64,000 nt of DNA, taken from contig ML682038.1 in the NCBI GenBank assembly GCA_007922195.1, positions 2,698,078 to 2,762,077 of the forward strand, written 5' to 3'. Origin of the DNA: Podocnemis expansa (Eukaryota; Chordata; Testudines; Podocnemididae). A program made the position numbers and the translations under genes. Shown here in pieces: positions 30,712-44,149 of this stretch (position 1 is its first letter; the number at the start of each line of letters is the position of its first letter). The notes under the pieces were generated by a model that was not told where the DNA came from, ran no database searches, and saw nothing but the letters and a program-made list of their open reading frames with translations.

Positions 30712-30800
30712 CAAATGAAGTAGAATTTTCTCCCATGAAAGCTCATCTGATAAATAAATTTGTTAGTCTTTAAAAGTGCCACCATACTCCTTGTTTATAT
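30712..30800 (+). mobile_element. Penelope-like terminal repeat fragment
   Basis: TTTTCTCCCATGAAAGCTCA, AAATTTGTTAGTCTTTAAAA, GTGCCACCATACTCCTTGT: the plus-oriented outer half of the family, with the hammerhead-like stem partly lost. Confidence 0.75.
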
Positions 30801-31048
30801 TTTCTTTATGGTGGTTAGAATATACACAAGTCTCTCCCTCAGAGATTACAGGCCTAATTGCAGAAACAGATAATACAGTACAGCAGTATGTAATTTGACA
30901 CTGGAATCACACCTAGGCCTAACCTTATGATTAATTCTGTACATGTTCTGCCTTTTATTCAGAATCCAGAATGAAAACCATCTCTCTTAAATAAAAATGT
31001 ATTACTATTAAAACATGCAAAGGAAAAAATCATTAATTGGCCTATATA

Positions 31049-31676
31049 TAGGGTTACCAGACTCCGGCAAAAGGAGAATATGTTTTCCTTTTTACTGTCA
31101 CGTCCTGCGTCTGGCAGGCATTTTAAAAATAGATCATTTTGTCTGGCTTTCTTTAAAAGGGGTTAAAGTGTGCTAGAATGCCAGGGAAAACATTCTGGCC
31201 GGGCCCCTCTAAAATGAGAAGGCCAGCAGGGGGCTATGGGCGGCATTTCCTTTCCTGATGCCTGAGAAGGCCTTTCTCTACTGTGCTGAAGCGGCATGTG
31301 TCCCCTCTTTTGCTGTCCATCTCGCGCCATAATTGTAGCCTCCTAGGCCAGTGTGGCTGTGAGTCCCTGCTGGCCCCTTCCTTGCCCTACCAGTAAGGAG
31401 GCTTGGGAAGGGGTTTGGGTTGAGGACAGACAGGCAGCCAGGAAAAGGGTATGGGAGGGAGGGGTTGGGATGGCAGGCTGGGGAGGGGTGTAAGGGTTTT
31501 CGGGGACTGAAAGGGGTGAAGTGAAGATGGAGGGCTTGGAGTGGGGACATGGGGAGAGAGGGATCTGATGGGGGGCAGGAGCCGGGGTGAGTGAAGGGGA
31601 CCCCCTGGATGTGCATGTGTCCTCCCTTTCATATTTCTCTGTTGTCCTTTCCATGCTTTGGTATCTGGTAACCCTA
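31049..31676. mobile_element. hAT element (TAGGGTTACCAGA family), long copy
   Basis: Ends TAGGGTTACCAGA and TCTGGTAACCCTA are perfect inverted repeats. Flanks CCTATATA / TCTGTGTA match 5 of 8 with only transitions. The interior is about twice as long as in the copies at 19481 and 20052 because of a GC-rich insert (31200-31600). The open minus-strand frames there are proline-rich and look like composition artefacts. Confidence 0.75.
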
Positions 31677-31783
31677 TCTGTGTATCTCATAAACAAAAAA
31701 GTGCAGACACCTGAAAAGCTGGAGTATTTTACCTGTTTTGTGCTTGTTTTACATTACAAATTTAGGTATTGTGTGGTCTAGAG

Positions 31784-32366
31784 CAGTGTTTCTCAACCTT
31801 TAGTAGACTGAGTAACACCTAATTGTATTAATTACTTTACAAGGAACATCTGATGACAACTTCATTGAAGAAGCAGGTATATACAAGCTGTAATGTTTGT
31901 AATATCTGTGTGTTTCTCATTCCTGCATAAGCAACCCAGAAGACTGAACTAAATGCAGTTTTTCAAGTATAACACACATTTATGAAAAAATAGAATCACA
32001 CATAATGTTTATGCCCCCAACTTAAAACTGGAAGTAACTAGGAATTAAGAGGACTGGCCGGCAGGTGTGAGGGGTGGAAGTTTTACCACAGCTGGGCCAT
32101 TTTACCTTTTCCTGCCACTGTTACTGACAGTAACAGTAGCAAGAAATTTAAAATGCTTCAGCTGTAGCAAAGGAGCAAGGTGGTGGCAGATGCCAGCATG
32201 CATGTGGTAGCTTTGCTACAGCTGGGTCATTTAAACCTCCCAGGCATGTCAGCTCACCATATTGCTCCTTCCTTCCTCCCCACGTGGTGCGCCCCCCCCC
32301 CCCCCCAACCGATGAACACCCTCACACTTTCCATGGGGCGCTGGTGTTCCATGGAGAGAAACACTG
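31784..32366. mobile_element. hAT miniature (CAGTGTTTCTCAACC type)
   Basis: Left end CAGTGTTTCTCAACC, right end GGAGAGAAACACTG. Flanking octamers GTCTAGAG / GTCTAGAA match 7 of 8. Includes a 15-C tract near 32293. Confidence 0.83.
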
Positions 32367-32947
32367 GTCTAGAAAGCTCCCTGACTGGAGAGCTAGTCAG
32401 AAGTCTCCGCAAGAGCCAAGAGTGGAAACTGAACAGTTATGGGAAGGAGATTTTTAGTCAGATTTTAACATTCTGTTTCTTAACACCTACTTGATTTCAG
32501 TGACTAATATGTTTTGTTTTGTGGCTTTTTTTTTTTTTTTTTAAATACAAGGTCTTGGCTGAAGATTCAGCACACATGCCCTTTTAGCTGAGGTGGCAAA
32601 ACAAACAATATCTGACATCTCAAAGTCTTCCATCAAAACAAGTAGGGCCGCCTCCTCCTCCTCCCAACCTTTCATATTGTCTTGATACTTAAAAGAAACA
32701 CATGAGAAGGTGGGAGGGTACATCACCTCTAAAATTTCCTGTTAAAATGGAATGATTACATGAAAACTCATTTTTCTTTACACTATTATGCTGTAGAGGT
32801 GTTGCCTTTCTATGAGGTGGACAATAAAAACACATCAATTAGTTTCACTTTCTTGTCTTCATTCCATAGATAAAGACCCACAATTTAGGCTGCATTCAAG
32901 GTATTGCTTTATGTTTTCTGTCTTAGGTACCATTAGAAAAGGAGATT

Positions 32948-33640
32948 GAAATTAACATTGTTAGCTCTTTTGACTGCCACTGCGCACTGAGGGGATGTTT
33001 TCAGAAAGCTATCCAAGATCTTTCTTGAGTGGTGCCAGCTAATTTCTTACATACAGTTGAGATCATTTTCCAGTGTGCTACTTTGTACTTAACACTGAAC
33101 TTTATCTGTCAGTTTGTTTTCTAGTCACCCAGTTGTGTGAGTTCCCTTTTTAACTCTTTGGGCTCAGCTGTGGATTTAACAATCTTGAATACATTAGTGT
33201 TGTCTGCAAACTTAGCTACTTTGCTGTTTACACTGTTTCCATGTCATTTATTAATACGTTGATCAGCACTGGTCTCAGAATGCATCCTTGTGGGATGGCT
33301 ACTATTTGCCATTTTCTAGTCTGAAAACTGACCGTTTGCTCCCATCTTATGTTTCCTATCTTTTAACCAGTTAGTCATCCTTGAGAGGACATTTCATCTT
33401 GTCCCATGACTGCTTACTTTGCTTATGAGCCTTTGGTGTAGGACCTTGATAAAGGTTTTCTGAAAATCTAGGCACATTATATCAACTGAGTCATCCTTTC
33501 CCATGTGCTTGTAGAGACTCTCAAAGAATTCTGATATATTGGTGAGGCCTGATTCCCTTTATAAGAGCCATATAGACTCTTCCCCAACATATTATGTTCA
33601 TTTATGACTGTCTATATAGCAGCCTGTGTCAGCAAAATTT
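32948..33640 (-). mobile_element. CR1/L3-type LINE fragment, minus strand
   Basis: The + strand carries the complement of a LINE ORF2 in recognisable order: CTTTCTTGAGTGGTGCCAGC, TTGTCTGCAAACTTAGCTAC, AATGCATCCTTGTGGGATGG (complement of the PQGSVLGP region) and GCTTACTTTGCTTATGAGCC, with TTGGTGAGGCCTGATTCCC near the end. Frames are broken throughout; an old copy. Confidence 0.72.
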
Positions 33641-35559
33641 GTTGTTCAGGAATGTGAATGTTCCACCTACCTTAGCAATACAAGTTGCATCCTGACATAA
33701 GTGCTTGTGTGCACAGCTCTAGCTTGGTGTAGAGCATCTTCACTAGATGCACTGCAGTAGTGTAGCTGTATTGGTAGAGTTTTGTTAACCCCAGTTTTGT
33801 TAGCTTCATTCTGCTGCTGAGTAAGTCTGAGCAGTAGCAGAGTGACTAGTATTGTCTGCAGATTTAGGAAGGCAAAATGCATCATTTTATGTTAGATTCA
33901 ATTTGAAAGGGTATCTTACCCATAGAAGTTAAATTAATTTAAAATAAAATCCCAAATTCAGCAGAAATTGACAGTTTGAGCCCCATATGTTTTCCAGGAA
34001 AAACTTCGCATGTACTGTAAATGAATTTTTCAAGCTGTGGCTTAACCTACCTATCATGTCACTTTGTTTAGACAAGTCTGAATTAATTTTCAATCTGAGT
34101 ACATTACTGCAGAGGAGCAAGGACAAGACAGGTGAAAGCTTGGTCAGCGACATAGTTGTTGACACACAGGGCTTGGTCAGTGACTCAGACAATTGGACTG
34201 TTGCGTCTCAGGCTAGCATTAACATCACAAAGGGTTCAAGCAAGGATAATCTACCAGAAGACTTCATATGTCTTTAATTAGATAAGATACTTTTCTTCAT
34301 ACAGAGTCTTTAGCTTAATGTATAGTTTTGCTTTTATCAGTGAGTGCCATTTTGTTCTGTTCCAGAGATGACTATGTTCAGTGGTGGATAACAGGAAGTG
34401 ATTCCTATTGCAAAGTGCTTGGAGGCTTTTGGATGATTATATAAAGCTATTAATAAAAATATTCCTAGCCAACTAGAAAGATGAACAACTAATTTAATGA
34501 AAAACTGAAATAAAACACAAAATTCCCTAGTTAATATTTTAACGGTTTCTTCCTGTCCCTTTCTGAAAGATTTCATTCCTCTTCACCTAAAGTTGCTTCA
34601 GTTTTACAAAAACTTTTTTTTACATCCTTCTATTTTTTATTTATAACTAGCTGACCATGCTGAATTACGAAGCTAAAGTAAAATACTGCATTTACTAGAA
34701 CTGTGTAAAACTTACAGAAAAGCTGAAAGGTTAGCGTCCTATACTGCTGGCAGGCAGCAACTGTGGGCGTGTCTACACTGATGGTGGCAAATTCATCTCC
34801 ATCAGTTCACTCTTCTGGGTTCAATTGAGTGATCAGTCAAGACATGCTCAATCACTCTAGAGCTTGGAGCTGTTCTCTACATACAGGGCTGGAGTTTAGT
34901 GCTAAGGGCTGTGTCTACTGATGAAATTGTCTCGATGTAACAAGTGCATTTTTTTTCTGGACCTTCTGTTCAGTGTACTTTGTGGTGTTATTCTTCTGGC
35001 TTGGTTCTATGTTGCTTCAAAATCTTGTGAGAGTGCTAATGATTTTGCCAGCACATCCATGTAGGCTGTGAAATTATATTCTATTTGTTCCTCCCTAACA
35101 CCAAGATTGCTACCTCTGATGCACACAGAAAATCACTGTAGGGTTGGAGTTCCTGGTGTGCTCTGCTTTTTCTTTGTTTGGCAGGGTGATAATCAGATTA
35201 TTCTGTCTGAGTTTTAAAGGTAGCAGCCATATGTCTGGCAGCCTGAGAACTGTATGAAGGAAGGGATATGGGAGAGAGAAGGGTATAAGTCCAACTGGAA
35301 GTAATAGAGAAACTGTGGGGTAGTGAGGGAAAAGTCCTGTACTACGCTATAGTATGGGCATGAAAGATAAGGGTAATAAGAGCCGTTTTATAGTCATGCT
35401 GGCATTTGAGAAATCTGAAATTAGCTTAGTACTACAGTATTTTTTCAGTAGCAGTATTTTAACTTAATCTCAGAATTGTAATAGTCACTTTCTAGACATG
35501 CGTACTTCTGAATTTTTTAAAAAAATGTAAGATCTAGTATATTGATATGACAGGGATAA

Positions 35560-35808
<249 letters not shown>

Positions 35809-38800
35809 TAAAAGGTTATGTTTTTAACAATGGTGGGCAGCTAAGTCTCTCTGTGTTTTGGTAATGGATTGTATATCCTTCCACTTAATTACCACTTGCT
35901 TTACTGTGGGACAAATTATAAGTCATTGCTGGCTGCTTGATAACTGATGTGAAATAAGATGCTGATCTAGTTACTGGTGGGTAAAATAGTCGCATCACAA
36001 AAATACTCCACAATCGTCATTTGCAGCCTTGTTGGCTACCTTGGCAGGAAGGCCAAAAATTGGATAAGGCTAAAATTGGTCAGGTTTGAAGCACTTTGGT
36101 AGAATGATCTGTAGAACTTGTATTTGCACAGTGGATAAAACTTCAGTCTCCAAGGCTATCTGCCACTTGCTATGACCATAACATTTAAAATTAAAAGCAA
36201 AGCAGACTTCAAAAAATAAACAGAAACCTTTGCATTTACTTGATGGGAAAAGGTTGGATTGTGGATATGATTATTGCCTGAAAGGGCAAATTTTCTGGCC
36301 TGGTTGAGCAGCTAGAAGGGCATGATGGGGAGCTTGCATGTGTGAGAGGTATACAAAAGCTTCTGCACTTGCCAGCTCTGTTAGTTAGTTCTGTAGCTAG
36401 CTGGATTTTTGTGCATCTGGCTGAGCTTTGGAAAAAAGCTGCAATCTCCATGATGACTACAGTGCCTGCTCTGCCTGACTCGCCAGCAGAGAACACCTAG
36501 GAGAAGGCAGCTGGTGGGAGGGTGAGATCTAGAGTTGTTGAAAGATTTGGGCCTACAGAAGGACAAAATGGAGAATAAAAACAGAATTTAAGAGGCTACT
36601 GTGAAAGAAGACTGTGGGAATTTTGCCCCAAGTGCAGTACTCTCCACCACAAGCATCTCAGGCTATGCCACCCCTGTGTACTTTGTCCTTGTTACTACTT
36701 AAGGTCATGTCGGCAAAGTATGCACTGAATTTGGAGAATGTAGATTTGAAGCCTTCTGAACTACCACACAAGAAAGTAGTACATGGTCATAAAAGTTGAA
36801 GACTTTATAATCATAACGCATTATTCAGTTCATTAATGGGGCTGAATTAAAGTTGCCTAGATAACTGATATTTAGTGGCTATTGGGAGCTTGAATTAGAA
36901 CACTCAACATTCTTCTAATATAACGGGTTTTGTACGTAATACGTATGAGTAGAATTTTGTGAAACACCAGTGGAGTTATCCGCCACAACTCTCATCAACT
37001 TTCAGTGGGAGCTGGCAGATAACTTGTTAAATAAAATGTTACATGGAACTACACAAAACTTGGCAGCTATACAAGACTTCTTTCTTTGTGGGGACCAAAG
37101 CACATACCTCCCGTGTTCCTATTAATCCATTTGGGCTTAAAAGAGAGCTGGAAGACCAAACCATTCAACCTTCTAAAGCAGAAAAAATGAAAGGCACAAC
37201 CCCAGTTTTGTGTTGAGGGTTGGGGGACAGATATGACAGACAAACTGGGTTTGTGCCTTTTAGTTTTTGCTGCTTTGGGAGACTTGAAAGGTTTTCCAAA
37301 TACTGTTGGGGGATTTTGGTTTTTTTGCTGTGCAGGTTCTCCCACTTCTTTGAATATTATTGTTACTGTAGCACCTGGATGCTGTAGCACTAAGATTAAG
37401 TGTGGACTTGTCTGATTCTTTTGGGGGACCTTGTGGATGTCTGAGCAACATGTGATGTGAGCTGTTTGCCCCTTAAATGGCAGAAGTGTTGACTTTCTTT
37501 TTAAAAGATTAGTCTTTGAAGTTAAGTATATGTTAATAAAGAGTTTTTAAAGGGCATAACTAAAAATTATTTTTTCAGCCTCTAGACTGGCGTAGTCAGG
37601 ATTTTAGTGGCTCTCCAATCACTAAACAAATGTGCAGTTATGTACATAAAATGTGAATTTTTTATATAAAAAGTAGAATTTTTCAGTTTTAGAAATTTAG
37701 GTTTAATGCATCATAGAGAAGCTAAAAAAAAAAAGTTGTCTATTTGAGCTTCCCTTATTTTAGAGGCAACATAGCTTTCAGCTTCTGTTTATTTTTCTAA
37801 AATTACAATACTGTCTGAGAATTTACCAGTAACTTAGTTCATTAATTTTTAATGTCAGACCCCCACACCCTTTCCTCCCATCCCCTTCTGTACCGCCTCA
37901 GATAAAAAATGTCTGTAATGCAATATAAGAGGATTCTTCAAATACCCTTATAGTTAAAAACTTACTGGAATCTCTTACATGGAATACATTTTAAGACTTT
38001 TTTTAGAATTAATAGGATTTTTTGCAAAGAAACTAAAGTTTCTTCTGAGATTGACAAATAATTTTCAGATGATTCCACAAAGAGTTGTTCTGTATCAGAA
38101 AGGCTGTGATGTCCTGTTGGTCTAAATGGGACTGAAGCTACATGCTGCAGTTCATATTCCATTACAGTGGGTGCTGCTTCCACTCACCAGTTACTCAACA
38201 CCCCTCTCCATCTTGCAGTGATTTAGGTGGCCACTATTTCAACTGAGGGGAGTTTCTGTGAACTGTGTTATGACAAATGGATTTAGAAGGAACCATTTTG
38301 AGAGAGGGCACTGTAACTGAAACCATACTTTAGGGTAAAATCCTAAAATAGCCTATTGCTAGATCAGGAAATTGGAAAACTTAAAAGAAATCTGACCATC
38401 TTAAGATGTAGAAATGTACTCCTGTGTGCCCAAATAACTTTAATTCTGCTCTTAGTGATGATATGAGCAAAATTCCTGTTCTTTAAAAGTCTTACCTATT
38501 TAATTTGGACTGAAACACTGTTTACCATTACTCGTAATTGTATGGGTATAGGATTGCATACTCTGTACCTTTGCTCCATCTTGATGTAGCTCTCGTTTGG
38601 GAATTAAAGTAGTTTTGGCCTCAGTTTGGGGTGGAAAACTGAAAGTGGGTTGAGTCTGAAGGTAGCTTCCAACGAAGGATGAAGTCTCACTGCTTCCAGG
38701 GGTCAGAAGTTGTATTTCTTCAGTGATGCTCCATTCAAGGCTTCTGAGCCACAAGTGGCTCTGTAGTATGTCCCTTGTGGCTATTTGCAGTCATGTTAAA

Positions 38801-39104
38801 ACACTGTGTGATTTGATTATTAACCAGTCAGGATGCTTTTACCAAGTTGTTAACTGGTTGAATTGTTGATAAAATAAGAGTGCTTTGTCAGTCATTTTGC
38901 TTTGAGACTAATATGCATATTAAAAACTAAATATTTTCTCTGCCATACTGTTTAAACATGAATACGTAGTACTATTGTAAATGAAACAGTGAATTCACAT
39001 TGTAATGTTGATAGCTAATTTTGCTCCTGAACTACTAAGGGCTGAGTATCCCTGAAACAAACGTTTAAGCTAAGATTGTCCCCCCCCCCCCCCAAGGGCA
39101 GTGG

Positions 39105-39290
39105 GCCCGGAAAAACTAACGGTTTTTTTTTTTCACAGGAGCTTTCGTGGGAGAAAATCCCACTTTGTCAGACGAAGTGGGATTTTCTCCCACGAAAGCT
39201 CATGTGAAAAAATAAACCTGTTAGTCTTTAAGTGCCACATGACTACTATTTTTGTGTGTTTGACTAGACTAACGCAGCTACTCCTTTGGA
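39105..39290. mobile_element. Penelope-like palindromic pair
   Basis: A truncated minus-oriented terminal repeat (ACTAACGG, T tract, CACAGGAGCTTTCGTGGG) is fused head-to-head with a plus-oriented one that runs to the family end: CTGTTAGTCTTTAAGTGCC, TTTGACTAGACTAACGCAGC, TACTCCTTTGGAAA. The junction forms a 32-bp-arm hairpin. No target duplication was seen. Confidence 0.82.
39134..39206. ncRNA. Facing hammerhead-like motifs forming a hairpin
   Basis: Arms 39134-39165 and 39175-39206 are inverted with 31 of 32 matches around a 9-nt spacer (TGTCAGACG). Each strand shows GTGGGATTTTCTCCCAC followed by GAAAGCTC, i.e. hammerhead stem II and the conserved GAAA. The core before stem II is GACGAA/GACAAA instead of GAUGA. 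The two motifs share the central core sequence, so either folding as one long hairpin or as separate ribozyme-like units is possible; activity is doubtful. Confidence 0.55.
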
Positions 39291-40109
39291 AATTGGTAAG
39301 AGTATTAAAGTTCCATCTTTCATTGGGACTTGGGTGCCTAACTCCACTCCCTTAACCTTCTTTGAAAATCCCATCTTTGCCTGTCTGCAAACATGAGCCA
39401 AAATTTTCTGCCTGGGCTAACAACTTCTTATTTTCTAGTAGTAGTGGGTACCTGCAGTGCCCATTGACTTTTATAACAATCAGAACTTGCAACTTCATTT
39501 CTATTTAGGTGGCTAACCCTAAGTTGAAGAGCATAATCTCACCCTCAAGTTTGAAAACTTTCCCACACCAGAACGGTTGAGTCTTCTGTTCTTAAGAAAC
39601 AATCATGTGCTTAGGAAATGTACCAGATCCCATCTTGTTGGAGATTGGCAAGGTCCACTCAACAAGTCCCTTGCACATGTAAATAGTGCTGCTCTGATGG
39701 GCAGCACCAATCTTTTACACCCATCTCTCTTATAATTTGTTTGTTATTGGTATAGTTTATAATGTTTAACTCTCCTGTTAGTGAAATACATCACCTTGAC
39801 TATGCTCATTTTCGTTGTTTTAGTGAGGCTCGCACTCACTAGTAAACATTGCCAATTCAATATAAACTCAATCAGAACTCCTTTCTTTGTCAAACTAATT
39901 TCATTTGTACCACTATCTAACCTAGGTGGTTTTTGTTTTTATTTTGGGCTCTTAATGGGAGCCTTGAGATACTTTGATTATTGTTCAAAAATTTTAGTTT
40001 CACTTTGACTGGTCAAGCTAGTTGTAATATAAACAAAAACTTCTCTAGTTAGAGATGGACCCTGTTCATCAAAGAAAAATATTGTTTACAGGTAAACTGT
40101 CAGCTCCTT

Positions 40110-40310
40110 TACGGATACAGCGTGGATTGGTTTACGCACGATTGGTTTACTCACGAATCTGGTTAACATGCGCTATCATCACATTCCTCAAAGCTACCAA
40201 TTTAACACATGGAACTGTTAACGTGCGGTATCTAAAACCAGAAGTTGGGCTTAAAACGGAAACACATTTCCGCGTGGTCCTGTTTACGTGTGGTCCATTT
40301 TACACGCGGT
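40110..40310. repeat. Degenerate tandem array, about 16-bp unit with CpG
   Basis: Recurring words at roughly 15-17 bp spacing: GGTTTACGCACG (40129), GGTTTACTCACG (40144), GGTTAACATGCG (40161), TTTAACACATGG (40201), TGTTAACGTGCGG (40216), ATTTCCGCGTGG (40266), TGTTTACGTGTGG (40281), ATTTTACACGCGG (40297). CpG is unusually frequent for intronic DNA here. Family unknown. Confidence 0.55.
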
Positions 40311-40652
40311 TGTAGTGGCTTGTCTCCAAACATCTGCACATTAATAGATCCACACTGTATTGGTAATAGAATTATAGCAATATTTACTTCATACTGCCAT
40401 CAAACTCTTATTCCTGTACTGACTAGAGATGGTCAGAATTTTCACTTTCAGCCTTTGTTGTTACTGTTTTGAGATCTTTGCTTATGTAGAACATGTATAA
40501 ACGTTTTGAAAAAGTAACGAAAATCAACCTTAATTATAGTACTACACTAACAGTAGATTATTTAGGCTTACATAAACGCCTTTTTAAGCCTTTCAGAAAA
40601 CTTTAAAAAAAAAAAAGGGCATTTTAAGCATTAGAAAGCAACTAAAGTGTAA

Positions 40653-40871
<219 letters not shown>

Positions 40872-43639
40872 TGATGTGTTTTGCATATATGTTTAAATGC
40901 AGTTAGTTTCAGTAAAGATTAAATATTCACTAGGGCTCCTGTGATTTTTTTTTTTTTTTTTTTTTTATATCCAAAGTGCTTTGTAAAAATTGTGCAGTTT
41001 CTGCTTGTCTATCAGTTTAGTACTATAGCTTAAGTTTCCCTGCACAGATGTTTTATTTTTGAGGGTTTGTATGGAAGATGTATACTGTGATAGCCTATAC
41101 AATTTTCACTTTGTGGAAAAATACCCAATGTGGTTGAGGCTTTATTAATTTCCTTAATATTTCAAGGAGTTTAGCTTCTGGGAGATCCTCTAACGTTTCA
41201 TTCACAAATGGGTGATTATAACCGGCATGTACTGTATTGGCAATCCTTATAAAGAAATATTTTCATGAGAACCAATCCTATTCCACTAAATAGATTTCAT
41301 ATATTAGCAGTAGTCATGCTGCTTATTGACAACTTCTTTGGAAGAAAGATAATGATTGTGGTGAATTTGTTGGCTTTGAGTCTGCAGCCTGGAGATTGTG
41401 AGAAAAGGTACTGTGCAGCCTTGTGCATCCCCCACCTCAGTGTTTCTATTCCCCAATGGAAAGCCCCAACTACAGGCAGGTTTGCAGACAGTGAAGAAAG
41501 TACTGGCGTATGCCAAGCCTGACCCTTCAGTGCTGAGGCAGGGTGTATTGTGGAGAGTACAAATAGAGATATAATGGAAAGACCGGGAGCCCTTTTCTAG
41601 CAGCTTCCCTTCCAGCCTGTAGCACTGGCACACTGTCAGGGGCTCTCCTGGCAATTAGGCTGAAGCTACCTTCTCTTTTGTTGTCCTGTCCACAGCCTTT
41701 TGGTCCTGACAACTTTCAAAGAAAGGCAACACCTTTGCCAAGAACTGAGAAATTGCTATTAACTGGCATTCACTGTGGTTATAATATAGGTTTATTATTT
41801 GAGGGTGTACACGTTCCTGTTTTAGAAACTGACTGAACACTTCCATAGTGAAAAGTTTCTTTCTTTCCAGTTAACTTGATGTATCTTTTTGTGTTCATCA
41901 GGAATTTCCCTCTGATTGTCAGCAACAGAACTAACCCAGGAGCTTGCTTAAGATGTGGGTTTAGGTGGGAGAAGAGAGGAATATGTTTCCTGTTGCCTGT
42001 AGCAGGACTTCATGATCTTGTTAAGAAAGCTACATGTGCTTCTGCAAATAAATGTAGGCTGCATTTAAAATCTGAAGACCTCAACAATGTTCATGCTGTC
42101 TTATAGTGATCTCAGTATTTTTTAACTGTAGTCAAGAGTTGAAGCTTTTGCTTTCTGAAACTTAAAGGAGATTTCTTTAAGAGGTTCCAAAGGATGGGTT
42201 TTAGTTTCACAGCTTCAAAATAATATACACAGATGTTATCTAATTTAGTATGGAAATCGTGGGGACTGAATTTCATGTGCGTATCTTGATTCCTCTAGAA
42301 AGCCAGCCTGTTACTTAAATGTTAGGGTTATTCTGAAATAAAATATTACCTCCTTGGAATTAAAATGCATCTTAAAGTTAACTTTCTCTGTGGACAGTTC
42401 AGCAACAATTTGTTTTTACAAATCCTTATGGAAAAGATTACTCTTAATGATAGATGTAGGTCTTGTCAGTCTTAAACGAGGTTTTTCTAATGTAATATTT
42501 CTTCCGGGAAAACAACTTTGATGGTAAGTTACCATGCATTGCTTTTCTGAGAATGCCCTGAATTAGGTGGGAGTGAACCAGGTTTCTCTGGAACGTGTCG
42601 TTGCATGAAACTGAGGCACTTCAGTGTAGTTGCATTCTAATTTACTTAGGCATTTTAGATGACCAGATGTTTCAGAACTACAGTTGAAGGGCAAATACTA
42701 CCTCTTGTGTCACTCCATCTAGAATACTTTATTTCACAGACAGAGCTTTAAGAGCTGTCCTCAACTGGCAGCCAACGTGGACATCCTTTTGCCCAGTTAG
42801 TGTGCACTGGTGCTTATCTATAGATTAAGTGAACTGAATAATAAAATATAAATATTAAAAAATTGCATACATTATAAAATATCAGTTATAAACTGATGTT
42901 TACAGCTAAATGTAAGGAACTGTCAGTGTCTTCTAAATCTTGTATGATATGTACCCCAATACTGAATGAGGTCATTGTGCTACGGTGGTACAAACAAGTA
43001 ATTTGCTTACGTCCAATATAAACTTTTTCTGTATTATATGCCACAAATTAAAAGATAAAGCTTTCTACACAAGAAAAAAAAATTAAATTTACTGAGGAAA
43101 CTAGTTATTTGAGTATATCCCAGTATCTTGTATGCATAGGGTCCAGAAGCTTGATTACTGAGACGAAAGGCCTCTGTGATCCTTACTGGCAGAGAGAAAC
43201 CCAGTGTTTTCTGATAAGACTTGGCATTGCTGATCCTGTCCAGTTAGGAAACTGACACAATTGACTTGCACTAGATTACTGTTCTCTGTTCTAACTTGTG
43301 GTTTCTTGTTCGTCTTGGAAACAGAAAATAGGGATAATCTAGTGTATTTGAGAGAAAAGATCTTTGAGTCCTGTCTGTGACTGCAGGTAGCATGGGCTTA
43401 CTTGCAAATATAAGGCCAAATGGTAAGATCCATTCATATGTCTCAAATGAAGATTGCTACGATTATGCACACCTTACAGTCTGGTTCACATCAAGCATCC
43501 TTCTAGGAATAAGAGTGTAGTGTTAAGGTTCTCTGCAGTGAAGGGGGCTAGCACATATTTAGCGTTTAATTTGTATCCCACTTAATCTTAAATAGGGTTT
43601 TGGTGGGATTTATTGAAGGACTAGTGAATGATAATTTGT

Positions 43640-44088
43640 AATTGTTTAGGAACACTCTAGTAGAGGTCTGGAACACTTGGCTTAGCAGGGAAGAGTGAAA
43701 GAGCAAGGTTTGTTTAGTCTGGAAAAGAGGAGACTGAGAGGGGACATAAGTGTTCAAGTACCTAAAGAGGTTGTCATGAGTAGGAGGGAGGAAAATTGTT
43801 CTCCTTAACTGCCAATGATAGGACAGGAAACAATGGACTTAAATTACAGCAAAGGAGATTTAGGTTGGACATTAGGAGAAAATTCATAACTGTCAGGGTG
43901 ATTAACCACTGAAATAAGTTGCCTAGGCAGGTTGTAGAATCTCCCTCATTGGAAATTTTAAGGAACAGATTAGATTAGCACTTTCCAGGGGAGGGGTGGT
44001 AAGAGGGTACTTGGTCCTGCCGGGAGCACAGGGGGCTGGACTTGATGACCTCTCATGGATCCTTCCGGTTTCTATGATTCTAGATGGC
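43640..44088 (+). mobile_element. CR1 LINE 3' end fragment
   Basis: GAGACTGAGAGGGGACATAA, ACTTAAATTACAGCAAAGGA, TTAGGTTGGACATTAGGAGA, GTACTTGGTCCTGCCGGGAG and the terminal TTTCTATGATTCTAG are the CR1 3' UTR in order. 5'-truncated. Confidence 0.87.
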
Positions 44089-44149
44089 CATAAACCTATG
44101 ATAACTATAAATCAGAACTAAAAATTATGGCACATTGAGAAGGGAAACA

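Noticed and set aside
31278..31696. Proline-rich minus-strand open frames
   Set aside because: They lie inside a hAT element's GC-rich interior and look like composition effects.
34755..34970. GTGTCTACACTGATGG and TGTGTCTACTGATG as ends of a transposon
   Set aside because: They occur in the same orientation, not inverted, and no target duplication was found, so no element was called.
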